NCBI GenBank assembly: GCA_008692225.1 | Contig: VICG01000014.1 | Span: forward strand, 682,001-746,000 | DNA from: Monilinia fructicola | Lineage: Eukaryota; Ascomycota; Leotiomycetes; Helotiales; Sclerotiniaceae | Length of the DNA stretch: 64,000 nucleotides | Direction: 5' to 3' | Shown here: piece by piece, positions 1 to 13,351 of the stretch | Position numbering within the stretch: position 1 is the stretch's first letter | Layout of the letters: every line of letters starts with the position of its first letter | Translations under genes and position numbers: made by a program | Notes under the pieces: model-generated | Told to the model about the DNA's origin: nothing | What the model saw: only the letters and a program-made list of their open reading frames with translations | Databases searched by the model: none

Positions 1-2443
1 AACCTAGATTGAAGCTTTATGAATATATTGATATAACTTCGCATATGACGATATTATTTAAATATGCTCATTAATATTTATCAATATCAATGTGATCATT
101 TTACATTTATGCAACTTATCAGACAGACCACCTGGATACCCTTTATCTACTCTTGGCCTCCAACTAATCATATCCATGGACAGATCCGCCCCTACATTAC
201 CTCCCGTATCATAATCCAACAATGAATGAGTAGTGACGGACTGGCTTACTGACGAACTGACTGACTGACGGACTGGCTGGCTTACTGACGGACTGATTGA
301 CTGATGGATTAAGATTACAGTACCGACATTTCTCAACTTACGGTTGGATAAAATGAAGAAAGGCATCCTCAATCATGGATATTTTAGATCTTCTCATTCC
401 CTTCAAAGAAAGTTCATGGCGTTTTGGAACTAAATTCGTCAATCACATCCATCCGTCCATTCATCCATCCATTCTACGGACTAGGACTACACAAACCTAC
501 ATGTAATATATGTACTCCGTCCCATCTGGAACACGGCAAATCATTAATTAAAATGAGCTCATGCTCGTGGCACCGAATTAACATATCTTGTAAAAACAAC
601 AGGATTGTGCTCAACTACTTTGTACTCAAGTCCTCTACTCGTCAATTTACCTCCTATATGGATACTCGCATCATCAATGTCCAACAACTAACCTCAACAT
701 ATATATAACAAGCGAGACTCAACCTCGAAAAAGAATTGCCACTGACATTATTATGATTGTTGGTTGCTGTTACGGTTACGGTTACGGTTACTGTACCCAT
801 CATTCCAAGGTTTTCTCATTTAGCTCTTTTCCTCTTTGCCTCTGTTCCTCTGTTCCTCTGTTCCTCTGCTCCTCTGTTCCTACTGACCTCCTAGAACTAA
901 TTACATTACCTAGAACTAATTACCTTTTCCGAAAAACCCCCAAACCCCGAAGCTAATGGTTACAAGAACAATAATTCCGCCTTATCTCCCATCGATTGCA
1001 TCACGCTACAAACCCTTACATACGTCTAACCTTCAATCGAAGTCGCCTCTCCTTTTAGTCTATCGAGTACGTGACAAGAACATTCAGATTCAGAATCAGA
1101 ATCATTCCAATGCAACGCCAATGTAACAAAAAGACGACATCAAAACCTTCCGTGTCAACTCTCAATCATTAGTTTCATGTGAAACATCAAATCGAGTTTT
1201 CAGTATAGGAAAAACGACAAAGACCGACCCAACCCAACCCAACATGAAGCAATCTAGAACCAAACATCCGGCGCTTGAACTTTGAGGTCATCGCATTTTT
1301 TACAGATGCCGCTCATCACGTAACCTTACACGAGCTCAAAATCTATCTATCCTGCATGATATAGCCACCCTGACTCATGCAGCGCTACTCACTTCATGCA
1401 CGACTCAAAAAGTATAATTCCAGCCACCTCCGTGCCACATCACGCGAGCCACGATACAAAACTGTTCGTCGGAACGAGCTCCGTAAAGAAGTAAGTAAGT
1501 ACTGTAGAATCGTAGATAGATGGATGATAAGGTACTAAGGAGCTTCATACCCAATTATCCTTTCACTGGTTGTGGATGGATGATCCGATGAGCAAGTACC
1601 GACGAAGAGGAAGTGCCTCCTACAGGAGGAGTTAAGTGTGCCACCCCAACCATTCGATCTACTCTGTACTTACACCATCCATTCGATGAACCGACTAAAA
1701 AACCTTTTTTTTTCTTCGCTACTCGAGTAGCTGCAGCATGATTCTATCAACATTTCGCAATGTCAAACTTTATTTCCCGCCCCATTCGCCACTTGGTACT
1801 TGGATTACGGTACGAAAGTCAACCCATCCATCCATCCATCTTCCAGTTGGCCGCAGGCGGGCAGACACCCCTTCAAACAACACATCACAAAATCCCTACC
1901 TGCCTGCTTGCTCCCTCCTACTTACCACCACCACACCACACCACAGCATACCACACCAAACCACACCACACCACGTAATCCCTAACCCCCAGCCCCCAAC
2001 CCCCAACCCAATATCCGCGCCAAACTTCCTCACCCCAAAGAACCTACACCCAACCCGCATTAACCTGCATCCCATCGTAGCACAGTAGTAGTAGTAGCAG
2101 CAGCAGCAGCATCATCAGCATCCGCATCAGCAGCGACAAAACCCCAATAACCAAACCCAGCACCCTCCACCCTCCACCCTCCACCCCACCCCATCCAATT
2201 CGCCCGGCACCAGCGGCACGGCCCCCACCCCTCCAGCATCCATCCATCCCTCCATCCCTCCACCCCAATGATCCCACCTCTCTCTCTCCGTCTCCATCTC
2301 CCGCTCTGTCCGTCCGCCCCTCCAACCCTCCCAACCCCACCCACCGCCGCAAAGCGAAAGTGAAATCCCCAAATCCGCACTACGCGCCCAGACCAGACCA
2401 GATCAGATCACATCCCTCCCTCCCTCCGAGACCCTCAAGCTTT

Positions 2444-2513
2444 GTATGCGTATGTATGTATGTATGTGCATGTATGTATGTATGTATGTATGTATGTATG
2501 TATGTATGTATGC
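2444..2513. repeat. (TATG)n microsatellite
   Basis: Tandem tetranucleotide TATG/GTAT with a few interruptions, clearly visible in the sequence. Likely length-variable between strains. Confidence 0.9.
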
Positions 2514-2789
2514 ATATACAACCCATAACGTCTGGCGCTCCCCTTCCCTCCCATGCTCGCATGAAAGCAAGAGAGCAAACAAACAAGCAAACAAACAAAC
2601 AAGTCAAAAACCCAACATCCCATCCCATCCCATCCCATCCTCACAAACGAAACGACAAGCCTCGACGACGACGATATGACGAGTAGGCAGGAGAGCAGCG
2701 AAACGCAACGCAACGCAACGCAACAAGAAGACTAGTCGATCTGCTAGCAGTGGACGGCGGGAGGGGCTATGGCCGGGGCGGATGGATGG

Positions 2790-2845
2790 GATGTTTGATG
2801 TTTGATGTTTGATGTTTGATGTTTGATGTTTGATGTTCAATGTTT
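2790..2845. repeat. 7-bp tandem repeat, unit GATGTTT
   Basis: About seven consecutive copies of GATGTTT (phase arbitrary), the last degenerate (GATGTTC then AATGTTT). A minisatellite-like block in the G-rich half of the left spacer. Confidence 0.9.
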
Positions 2846-3612
2846 GTGGATGGGGTTTGGCTGTGGGGTTTGGTGGGCTGGGGGGAGGGGGGGATGGAGG
2901 GTTGTGTATCGACCTACCTACCGAGGACCTAGTTTGATGGGAGGATGGTTGGGGATGAGATGGGATGGATCATGGATGGGATAGGGAAGGATCTAATGAT
3001 CTATTTATGATACCCACCAAATGGTCAAGTGGGAAATCATGACAATTCATGTCAAATTTCAATCGTAGTGAATACTTCAATTTGATTTCGAACAATTATT
3101 TATATATATGTAATGTATATTCATTCTCATCCTCATACTCATCATCCCCAAGTGTATCATCGTCTGCATTCCCATCACCTCGCTCCATCATCCATCAAAC
3201 CAATCTGCTATACGGGATTAAACTGCAACCTGTCATACCCATATCCCCTGTCATATTCCTTGCTGTCCGTAAGAATCCCACTCCTTCCCGCCCCCCATCC
3301 GTCCTTGAGCACCAAGTCCTCAGACTAAAACCCCAATCATCCCAAAACCATCGATAACTCCATCCCAAAACCTCATATGTGAAGAAGATAGACCGGAAAG
3401 AAAAGTAAAATGCACTATTCTCAATGCTCATACATCAATTATCCGGCTATGCTTGATTGCTATCTCGCAATGTAAATTCAAGATGTTATAACATCAATTT
3501 CGAATCATTCGTTAGACTTCTTAACCCCCCACCTTCCTTCATATCTGTACTAATTTTCCCCGTATTCTTACCATCAAGCTCATGCTATGACTGATTGGAT
3601 ACTTGGAGAAGC

Positions 3613-6600
3613 TCAATGCTTTTTATATTTCTACCAAAAAAAAAATCAGTCAGCGATACGCACGGCACATATTCGAAAGATACAAACTTACAGCATCAGC
3701 TCTCTCCAAATTTCTCTTATCCAAAGTATTCGTAGCCCCCATCAACACCTGCCCTGCGCCCTTCGCAACCCCAATTGCTGGTCTCAAAATAACAGTGGGA
3801 GCATGTTTTCTCACTGCTCTCAAGACTCCCTTGGCACTGCCCCCTTCCATGACTTCTCCAGGCACTGCAATAATGGCATCTCGAGCCATGAGCAAATCTC
3901 TCTGCAGCCCCGCGTATCCACCTTTGAGGCCTTGAAATACACCGATGGGTTGATTTGCGTAGAGTGAAATTTGCTTGCGCTCTTCCTCCTCCTCGCTAGA
4001 GTTGCCGTGTGAGAGAGGGGTGTCTTGAGGACCGAGGAAATCTTCTGCGCCTTGAAGGACAGTTTGTACGCCTATGGCAACTTTAGCGCCCAATTTGACG
4101 AGTTCAGTGCCAGTGGTCTTAGCAAATACCGCAGCACCCTTGGAGATGCTTCGAACTATTCGACCGTCCTTCTTGTACTCATGCATTGGCACCAGCACAA
4201 GATCTTTAAAGCCGCCTCCAACATTGACAATCGAGCGTACTGGTGCTAGACCAGCCAATATACCAGGAAGTTGATTTCTCTTGATGTCTGGCATCCAGAT
4301 ATCATTGAGGCACTGGCCCATCTTCTCAAATCCACTTACGCCGTAAATAATGGTATGTCTGAGGGTCATATCTGCTTCATCAAGAATAAGAAAATTCATA
4401 AATTCCGTCGTATGACCGGAACGAAGACCTGCATAGTCGACACGTTTTGGTTTGAAGTCAAGTTTGACCTGCACATCATTGATCTCGACTCTCTGGAGGA
4501 ATGGCTCCTCACTTGGCGCTCCCGGTGCAGTATCGGATTCCGCTTTGAATTCGAAGAACCTGGTGATGAAATCAAGAGCATCTTGGTCAACATGGAGACG
4601 AAGGGGAAGTATAGTCACTTGGAGAACAATCTCAGATGCATTGAGCTTCGAAACAGGTTTCACATTCAGAATCTCGATGTGAACCATGTCTGATCCCTTT
4701 TCCCTCTCACCTGCATCTTGCATATAAGTCGCGAATTTTCTCCAAGTCGAGGTTGGAATATGATCAAACACCTCAAGATCATGAACACGGACATTCACGG
4801 AGCTTTGAGTCTCTCCGCTTCCTGGAGGGAATGTCACAAGGTCGACACTGACACCTCTTAGCTCGAAAGTGATCTTGTGATGTTTACTTCGATGGAGTCG
4901 AAGCTTCTTAGGCTTGCGGCCACTTCCTTGTCTACTCGGCGTGACTGTATAATTCGTAGTGGCGATTGACTCGGTTTCTGTAGCATTGTCATTGAGTTCC
5001 TGATTGATGGCTGCAGCAAGTTCTCGAGGATCCCGATTGTTCGGGATTCCGACCCAAATTGAGTTGAACAAGAAATCTCCAATCTCCGTATCCTCGTCAT
5101 CATCAATATCTTGCTCAAAGGTCGGTCTTCTTTCGTTCCGAGCTCGCTTCTCGGTAGCCTTCGTTTCAACCTCTTGTACAGCCTTGGAGATTGCATCCCT
5201 GGTAGCTTGCCAATCGTAGCCATCGAACAAATTCCAAATGATGTGCACATCTCGAATACGCACCTTCAGAGGACTCTTCTTAAGACTGCTCTCGCTTGAC
5301 TTTTCATATGTGTTCCTCGCAGAATTCCATCTACGAGCAGTTTCCTCAAGCATTGAGCCTGAGCCAAAATGATCCTCTTGAAATAACAATGCTTCGCTTT
5401 CAACTTCAGGCTCTTCTATAAAGCTATCCAGTAAGACACCATCTCGAGTATCGCGTGTGACAAGGTTCAGAGATGCCAAAGACTCTTCCAAATCTTCAAG
5501 AACAGCTTGTCTATATCCTTCTTCGGAGTCATCCTTGTAATAATCTGATTCCAAGTCGAACTCGCCTTCATCCTCCTCAGCCACATTCGTAAGACCGCCA
5601 AAATCATTGTCAAAGTCGTAATTTCCTTCAGCAGTCCCAAAAGCATCATTAGATAGTGAAGCCAGCAAATCCTTCACCGGAATGATCTTTGTACGATACT
5701 TAGTGTCCTTGCTCGGAGGTGGTGCTGGTGGTGCCAATTTTCCAAGAGCGCCGATCAATGTTTGGGTCGAATCGGCGCACGATTCAAGAACGAAAAGATC
5801 ATCTCGTAACTCGATATCTAGAGAGTTGTGGCCATCATCGTCGACAGAAAGGAGAACCGCGGCTTTTGCAGATGAGATATAACTGACCGATACATACCCC
5901 AATGCGCTGAGATCAGCAACTTGGTTACTGCCACCATCGAAGGAACTTCGCTTTCGATTTGATGGAGCAGCACTTGCAATATGTGCCACGTTGTCAATTA
6001 CTAACAATGATGCCTTACTCAATTCGGCCGTGGCACTTGCGTTCTGATCTTTTGGCAAAACAGCAGCAATATGTGCCTCGGTAAACACGACAAGAATTTT
6101 CGAAGGTAGGCCAAGAGGGTTCAAACCCATGATGCAGTCCGTCAAAACAATATCAATTGTCATCGGTTTTGCGGGACTACTGTCGGTTCTGGCGGCCTTT
6201 TCGACGTTCTTTCCCTTGCCCTTTAGAGTTTGAGGTTGTGCCAGGTCCCTCAAGGTTGCGACCGATGCAGTAAGACTAGCAGATAAGTCGTCTGGGTTTG
6301 CATTGTTTGTCAATCCGAGGAGTACGATCAGTGTTGGGACGCGGTACTCGAACCGCAGATTCCAAAGTTTGATCCTCACAATTGGCTCCATCTCGTCACC
6401 AATCAGTCGAGCCATTATCATCGGTGTTCGTGAAGCTGGCTCCCTGAATACTTGATCTGTGCCTGCACCGATCAACTCCTCAGAATGGTTTCGCTGAGCA
6501 GAAAATGTAGCAATACTAAAGGCTATCAGCGATGGTATTGGTATCTGTGCCAATTCCATATCTGTAGCCTTCACTTGGATGCTGCCCACAGTATTGTTGA

Positions 6601-9600
6601 CCTCAACATTTGCTCCAAAGTTCTTGACTAGTACCAATGACAAGAGACCAGGCCGATCATCATCGGGTAGATACTTGGCAACTGTAGACAGTCTAGCAAC
6701 CTCTTCGCCCAATTCTGGCAGGTAGCTAAGCTCAGATAGTCTACCTAGATTAACTTGCAAATCATCCACAGTAAGTCGCAATACAGACCCTTGTCGTCGT
6801 TGGCGGAGAAGAGTATCTAGAAGGATATCATCATCCTGATCATACTTCGATTTTGAAGGTGCGATGAGGGTTAGCAATCGTTCTATGTCCGTGTCCTTAG
6901 GTGAGTTCAAGAACTCAAGGCGTGTAGTCGAGACGTTGACCAAGATAGAAGGATCTTCATTCGAGTGCTTGAGGTGTGGCCCGGACAATCTGATCTTGTT
7001 TATTGCAATTCCGATTCCTTCTTCACGGCTGACTAGCTTTACTGCGGAAGTTTCAACTCCAACACTGCATTCAGTGCCCACCAAATCAAGAATAAATCCT
7101 CCAATTCTGACATCGGCTTTATTCTGTGTTGCCACCGTATGATCATCAGGTTCAATAGGCGTATTGAATCGAACACCTTTTGATTTAGGCTTTGGTGCAG
7201 GGCTAGAAGTGACCGTCGCATTTGACGCCATCGAACTACCAAGGTTTAGCACGCTGCTCAATCCTCCAACCCAGCTGAATGTCTCATCAAGATGTTGAAG
7301 GTCTAGTGCCACATGCAGAGGTAGTGTTTGAACATCAAATCGGGTACTTTCGGCGCTTTGATAAATATCGACCGACACATCGATACCAGCAGAAGCAGCA
7401 AGATCACGAACAGACGCCCTCATCTGAAGCCCAGCGTTGAATGAAACTATGTTCTCTTGCGCATAACCGAAAAGAAACTTCTGCAGCGTGAGGCCAGTCT
7501 TGGTCATAGATCCCGAGGGTTTTCTAGTGACATTGAGTCCCTTTAATGTAGCCCTGAGAAGAACATCTGAATCTGATACTTTGACCCGTGGTTCTGCAGC
7601 GCGTGAACCCAAACTCCCCTCAAGTTGTTCCAAGAACTTGAGTGAAATCTCCTTTGCACTGATCTTGAGATGAGGCTCAGGAGAATTGGGTGTAGACTTG
7701 CTGGATGCAGAGGTTTGCGGCTCTTGTTTTATAGACTCTTGAACCTGGCAAACAAGCTTGTAGATTAGTCTGCCTACAGACACGTCAAATTGGGCCACCA
7801 AGTTCCCAACATCAACCTCGATTGATTTATCCTCCTCAAGCGTCTTCATCGACTGGATAGGAGGACGCGGTGCTGGTCTGGGCAATGTTCGCAAAGACTG
7901 CTCTCGCGGTAAATGTGTCGAGAATGCTCCAGGAAGATTTATAGACGCTGAGCTCGATGGATCACTGTGTCCATCAAAAGTACTGCCAAATAGTGCGGAT
8001 TCAGCAGCAGCGTCTACTGGATCGGAAGAAGGATCATTCATGGCTGGTATATAGATTGCTACCTGATCGAGACTGAAGATCTGTTTTGTCATACGATTGT
8101 AGTCACAAGAAGCACTCGACTTCACCGAAACATCGCTTGGGATTTGTCTTAACGGTGAAGGTTGTCGAGGAGCTTCCGGACACGTGGAATCGATATGCCT
8201 TGTTGACTCGTGAAAAGATTTCGAGGGCAAGATTGTGGATTGTTCGAGAGGTTCTACATCTAAAGTGCCATCTAAAGGAGTGATATGACGAGCGTGTTCG
8301 AGGTTGTCCAGTGGTTCTTGTGGATTAGATCCCCTTGGAGTGGCTGGCGGAGAACGGGCATCTTCGCTATCAGTGCCTGAATCTGCCCAGCCACCAGGAA
8401 CCTGTGCAGCAGCGGCGGAAGTATAGGAGAGAGCACTCATATACATACTTTCAGCCTCCTCATGACTAAACAATTGAGATTGGGCGAGGTCTTCCCCGAC
8501 CTCTTCGTTTGATATAAAGCTTCCATTTTCGCTCATAGCATCAAAATCTGGTGTAGGACCGGGCTGCTGAACAAAATAGCTCAGATTAAGTGGTGAAGTA
8601 GTGGGCGGGAGTGCCGATTGTGAGTGAGACACTCGTTCCGTAGAGAACCTGGTATGAACCCTCGGTGGTAGCATTGTGGAATGTAGCATATTATGTGCTC
8701 TGTTGAGAGTAGGAAATTCATTAGTCTGAAAGGCCCGACTAGACGACGGGGAAATATGCGAGGAGGCCCTAGGAGTTGACGTCCGTGAATCCTCCCCAGA
8801 ATTCCGTTGTCTCTCGTTGTCAAACCTGGAAGATGGAGGTCTATCATCTTTCTCGTGGTCATCCAAAAATTGGGACTGCATAATCTGGTCTAAATAAGCG
8901 GGGTTTTGAAGGATACTATCTCCCATCTCACTATCGATATCCCCGTACACACTGCTAGACCGCTCAGAGTGTCCATCCTCGGATGCATCATCGAACCGTC
9001 CACTATCACTGGCAATTATCGAAGCTTTTAACGGCGGCGAAGCTCTCAAGGGTGGTGACGGACGTCTAATTTCAGGCAGAGATGATTCAGAAGCTCTTCG
9101 TGATGAAGGAGGAGATGAGGAAGGACTAGGGGAGGCCGCTCCATCAAATGCGCGCGCACTTTCCAAGGATACGACTTGGGTTTCCTCAGAGGATCGCTGC
9201 TTCTCAGTAGCCCGCCTGGCTTCGGATATATCCGAGTGCGTAACTTCCGGCGAGACAACTGAAGATGACCGAGAGAGTGTTTGGAAGAGATTAGCTTCAG
9301 TGATCAGTGCTCCTCGAATGTTGCTCAGACAAATGAGTCTCTTTCCTTCCTTGAATAGTGACGTAATATCCTTGCCCCCTCTAGTCGTGGTAGACTCGAT
9401 ATCGTGTGCGTGCGTAACTCCCTCGATATCGACATCATCAACCTTCAACTGAACTGTTACTGGGTCCGTGGCATGATTTGGCGTTGGGCCTTCCGCAGGA
9501 ATAGCGACATCCACGTTGAATGTAATCCCATGAACCCTTACTTGTAACCGGTCCACAATCCCCTGCAAGAACCTTGCCATGAATGCTGGTAATGAAAGAG

Positions 9601-10293
9601 CCGTTCCCGTCCCGACGGGTGTTTCCAAATCCCCATCCTCACTAGATGCAACAGACTCTGATATATCTTGTGCTTCCCCTAAAATTGCTGCCTCCAACTC
9701 TGCTTTCTCCTCTCTCGGCTCTGTTTGCAAAAACGATGCCGCCAGGTCTGCCGCTGTTGGAAGAGTAGGATCCGACCCAGGATTTCTCGATATCGACTCC
9801 TTCCGTAACCGGTCGTGATTTGTCCGTGAAATGTATGCGTCCTTATCCTCTTGCACCCTCAACTGGCAATCCACCCCCTCCACCTCCACCAGTATCGGGC
9901 TACTGTATATATCCACCGGTATCGTGAGTCTTAGTAACAGTACTTTAGCCTTGCTCAATGCGATCGTAGAAGGAAGTTGCAGTAAAGTTTCGAGTTTCTA
10001 AACATCGCATATTAACAATATATCCTCATCCTCATCCTCATCCTCATCTCCATCCTCATCCCCATCCCCATCCCCATCCCCATCCTCGAATTTCAAATGA
10101 CGACATAATTAATTACCTTCAACCTTAACCCGACATCCTTAAACTCAAAGGTGCTATTCTTTCCCCACGCAATGTCCAAGTTCTCCAAATCCAACGCATC
10201 GGTATCCAGAATCTCCAGTCTTGAAAGCGCATACTGAAGAAGTCGTTTGGGCATCGAGGATGCTTGAAAGTAACTTTGAAAATAAGACGCCAT
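3613..10293 (-). CDS. ATG2: Autophagy-related lipid-transfer protein Atg2
   Basis: Atg2 bridges the ER and the growing phagophore and moves phospholipid between them, working with Atg9 and Atg18. I read three exons on the minus strand: 10293-10117 (59 codons), 9997-3692 (2102 codons) and 3630-3613 (five codons plus stop), giving 2166 residues, normal for filamentous fungi. The N-terminus reads [19 protein letters not shown], a chorein-N-type start, and continues through [15 protein letters not shown] across intron 1. Residues roughly 300-630 are Ser/Pro-rich and probably disordered. Near the C-terminus lie the conserved stretches [15 protein letters not shown] and [16 protein letters not shown]. 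Intron 2 (3691-3631, GTAAGT..TAG) replaces an artificial read-through tail with KYKKH. No frame breaks occur in 6.5 kb of coding sequence. The adenosine deaminase gene lies upstream on the same strand. Confidence 0.95.
10021..10087. repeat. Hexanucleotide microsatellite inside ATG2 intron 1
   Basis: CATCCT/CATCCC repeats, about eleven units, fill more than half of the 119-nt first intron of ATG2 (10116-9998, donor GTAATT, acceptor TAG as read on the minus strand). The repeat sits between the splice sites without touching either. Confidence 0.9.
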
Positions 10294-11459
10294 GTCTGTG
10301 ATTTCTTACTCGTAATATTAGAAGTTCTGGTAAAGATATTAAAAGCCTCCAAGCAATAGTGTCTTGGGTAACACCAGTAAGAAAGTAAGTAAAGGATTCC
10401 AGGACTGTATGTCGAAGGAAGATGTTGTCTTAAGAAGGACGGGGGCTCCTGACGTCGACCTCGTGCACTAGAATTGTCTGGTGCGAGATAGGTATCATAC
10501 TTGACCGTACTAATTGTGCCCTAGTTCTGACAGCTCGAATATATCAAGACTGATAAGTGAATGTATTATTCGGTACACAGTTGAGATTATTCACGATTCC
10601 TCACCATACCATTTGAAATGATTCAAATGGGGTTGTAGGTGGGAATGTTGATGTAGCTGGAGGTGAAAGGTTCGTTGGTTTTGATGAGATGGATTATCTG
10701 AGTGCCGTTTGTAAGTCTTACTTACTCTGTAGTGATGGATGGTGTGGTGGTGGGTGGTACTGAGCGATTGGATTGTTTTCGGGGCAATGCCTTATCGATA
10801 AGAGACCATTAGCACTACCTACTCCGTAGTACTCCCGGAGGCACATTATCCTGCCGGTGTGCAGGAAAGCTCGAGGAAGGAGGAAGGTTATGGCTTCTGA
10901 CGTGGATTCATGGATGCGGTGCACATGACAATGAATGGTGAAATGATCGATAGATTCAACAGTTTCGGTAGTACTATCGTATATAATCGGATGCATACTT
11001 TCCATTGCTGTCATTCAGCTCATCAGCCATAATACAGTATTGACGATTCGTTCAATGGGACGCATGTGAGTCAATTCCACCTCCTACAACCTTATATATG
11101 GATCCATATGCATGATCATTAACCTTGTATCAATAGGTTACTCGGTCAAGGTTTAGACAATAAAGAAGATTACCGTCTCTTCCTGCCTTCCTAAGTAAGG
11201 TGCCCTTGTTACATACTTTCATCCGTTGTACGAGGGAACTTTGTACAACATTTCCAGATGGTGTTCGTCCAAGGCGAGACATCACTCAAAATATGAAACT
11301 GAATTAGATTCGTTCGTTCACTATACCTACTATGGAATGCTTTTGATGTTGAATTTCCGACTCCCAATCCAACCCAAATCGCCGTGTTGAATGCACATGC
11401 CTCCCTTGACAAATATCCATCAACTCCGGGTATGTCTCGCATATTTAGACTTCCTCCAC
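10294..11459. other. ATG2 upstream region / 3' flank of adenosine deaminase
   Basis: Non-coding spacer between two minus-strand genes, presumably holding the ATG2 promoter. Only short shadow ORFs are present and I see no repeat or RNA gene. Confidence 0.6.
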
Positions 11460-13351
11460 CTAATCTTGGGCAGCCAAAGGTCCATCCCCATCTTCTCTAA
11501 TCTGCCTCGCGCTATCTCCATCGTCTCCAAACTCCGTCACTATCCACAAGCAAAATTGTTCCCATTCCACACTCCATTCTTGTAGCCTCTTCGCCCTCAC
11601 ACCCTTTCCCAATGAAGCATCCTTAACATCCTCCAGCCATTGTGAACTGGTTTGATCCTCGAATGCTGCCCATCTTACACTATTCTCAGCCAATGAACCC
11701 AAGCCTGCAAGTCCAAGGTTATCCCAACCCTGCAGAGCTTGCCAGAAATCATGCGTCATGCCACTAACATCTTGGCCGAGGATTGAAGGGTCATCGTTAC
11801 AAAGCGAGCAGGAAACTCCTCGAGCAAGAAGTGCTGGGAGAGGATGCGACATGATGGAAGCGCAAAGTCGAAGAACTTCATTTGAGATTGGGCAACTCTC
11901 AACGAGAATCTTCTTCTCCTTGACCAAGTCTATTAACAGAGGATGCTTGTATAAGGAAAATCCATGTCCGATTCGACGAGTTCCGAGTAGGATGGCATCG
12001 AAGAGATTCTGATCCGTATCGCTACCATCACCGAGACATTCTCCTGCATGGAAGAAAAATGGGATCTCGACTCCTTCTTGAGCACACTGTTTTTTGAACC
12101 AGAAAAGCTCCGGGAGGAGATCTTTCAGTGGTCTTCCTGCATCTTCCTGGCCGACAAGATCGTACCCAGATATAAGATCAGGATAAGTCATTTTGATGGT
12201 TAAGCAAGCATCCATATCTTCGATAATTTTCCTTGTATCCAAAACTCGAAGGCCAGTCCAAATCATTCTTGCACCCCAGAATCCCTTACCCTCTTTAGAT
12301 GACTTGAAGTTCTCAATTTCCTCTCCAAATACCTTGAACATATTGCTGTATGTATCATCTGCTTTCTCCTGCCCTTCACTGTAGTAAAAGAATGTGAGAG
12401 CCAATCTTAGATCTACCCACTTGACACCGTCGGCAAGTAAAGATTGCATCATTCTTCTCATAAAAGCCCTGAATATCGGTTCGTAAAAGATGATTGTATT
12501 GAGGATGGTGAAAACCGAAGAGAACTTTCTCCATACTGCGTCAACACCATGATGGTGTTCAATGGACTCGGTATCAGTAATCGTGCACCGACTTCTAAGC
12601 CATTGCAAGAACCCCTTGCGCCCGCCATCAGGAAAAGCTTCCGCAGCATCCTTTAATGGCACAAAAGTAAAGGCTTCATAACCTCTCTTCCAAATCTCAG
12701 CACCCTCTCCATCCCCCTTCTTCCTCCACCTGAACTTAACCGGGCCAGCTTCCCTGCTCTCGGGAGAATCCAGCGCCCTGTCACAAAAAATGCACATGCC
12801 CTCGGTCTTTAACAACTCCTCAAACAAAAAGTCGTAATCAACCATCGCATCCATGTGCGCATGCAAAAGTGCACCCTTGGGCATCTTCTTTACAATCTGC
12901 CATAGTTTAGTCTTCTCCATTCTTTCCTTTGCCAAACTGAACATCATTCCTGGATATATATTCTTTCCCGTTTCTTGCGCGACATGATTTTCGAATTCGG
13001 ATGTCCAGGTCGAGGCTTGTTCTTCGAGACGAATACGAGAGACTATATTGCAAGCTTCTTGGGCGAGAGGTGAGAGCGTAGATTTGAATGCATAGTCTGT
13101 TGCGAAGGGTAAATAAGTAAGTGCAAACCGTCAAGATAACTATAGTATTTGAACCGTTACGAACCACTGCGCTGCTGTTTCTCTTGGTCTATAAGTGCTT
13201 CTCTGCCCCCAAGATACTTTTTAATGAAAGGTTCATCCTTTGGAGGGATTCCGGCAGCTATCTCGGCATATTCATCGTCTGGTATTTGAGAAGGCCAGGG
13301 AAGATCTTTGACTCTAGACATGCTTGCGGGGTTGGGAGTTGTTGATGACAA
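11460..13351 (-). CDS. Adenosine deaminase, ADGF/CECR1-type
   Basis: Predicted zinc-dependent adenosine (or related nucleoside) deaminase of the growth-factor subfamily, converting adenosine to inosine. Two exons: 13351-13165 and 13096-11460, joined so that ...QQRS runs into DYAFKSTLSPLAQEAC; intron 13164-13097 (donor GTTCGT, acceptor CAG). Product 607 residues. Visible active-site motifs are HAHMD (metal-binding His at about 141 and 143), HAGE (catalytic Glu region), SCPISNEVL and CNDDPSILG (metal-binding Asp pair). The subfamily is named for secreted animal proteins, but this N-terminus (MSSTTPNPASMSRVKDLPW) has no hydrophobic signal segment, so an intracellular role in purine salvage is more likely. 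A second ATG ten codons in could also serve as the start. The reading frame is unbroken. Confidence 0.9.

Larger units (their letters stand above)
1..3612. other. Repeat-rich intergenic region without a supported gene
   Basis: I see no ORF here with protein-like composition; all frames are low-complexity. The stretch is a patchwork of short tandem repeats: GACT-like units around 237-306, TTACGG units around 768-792, an 8-mer with core TGTTCCTC around 841-881, CCACA units around 1925-1977, AGT/AGC triplets around 2085-2128, TATG units around 2444-2513, CATCC units around 2613-2640 and a 7-mer GATGTTT around 2790-2845. From about 1.8 to 2.7 kb the plus strand is strongly C-rich, and around 2.75-3.0 kb it is G-rich. 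It lies downstream of ATG2, which ends at 3613 on the minus strand. Whatever gene owns the left part lies outside the window. Confidence 0.7.

Noticed and set aside
768..792. Telomere-like repeat (TTACGG)
   Set aside because: Unit differs from TTAGGG and there are only about four copies amid other microsatellites.
1738..2380. Overlapping ORFs of 60-116 codons on both strands
   Set aside because: Translations are monotonous Pro/His/Thr or Gly/Arg/Trp strings produced by simple repeats in every frame.
4271..4693. 140-codon plus-strand ORF inside ATG2
   Set aside because: Antisense shadow of a conserved ATG2 exon.
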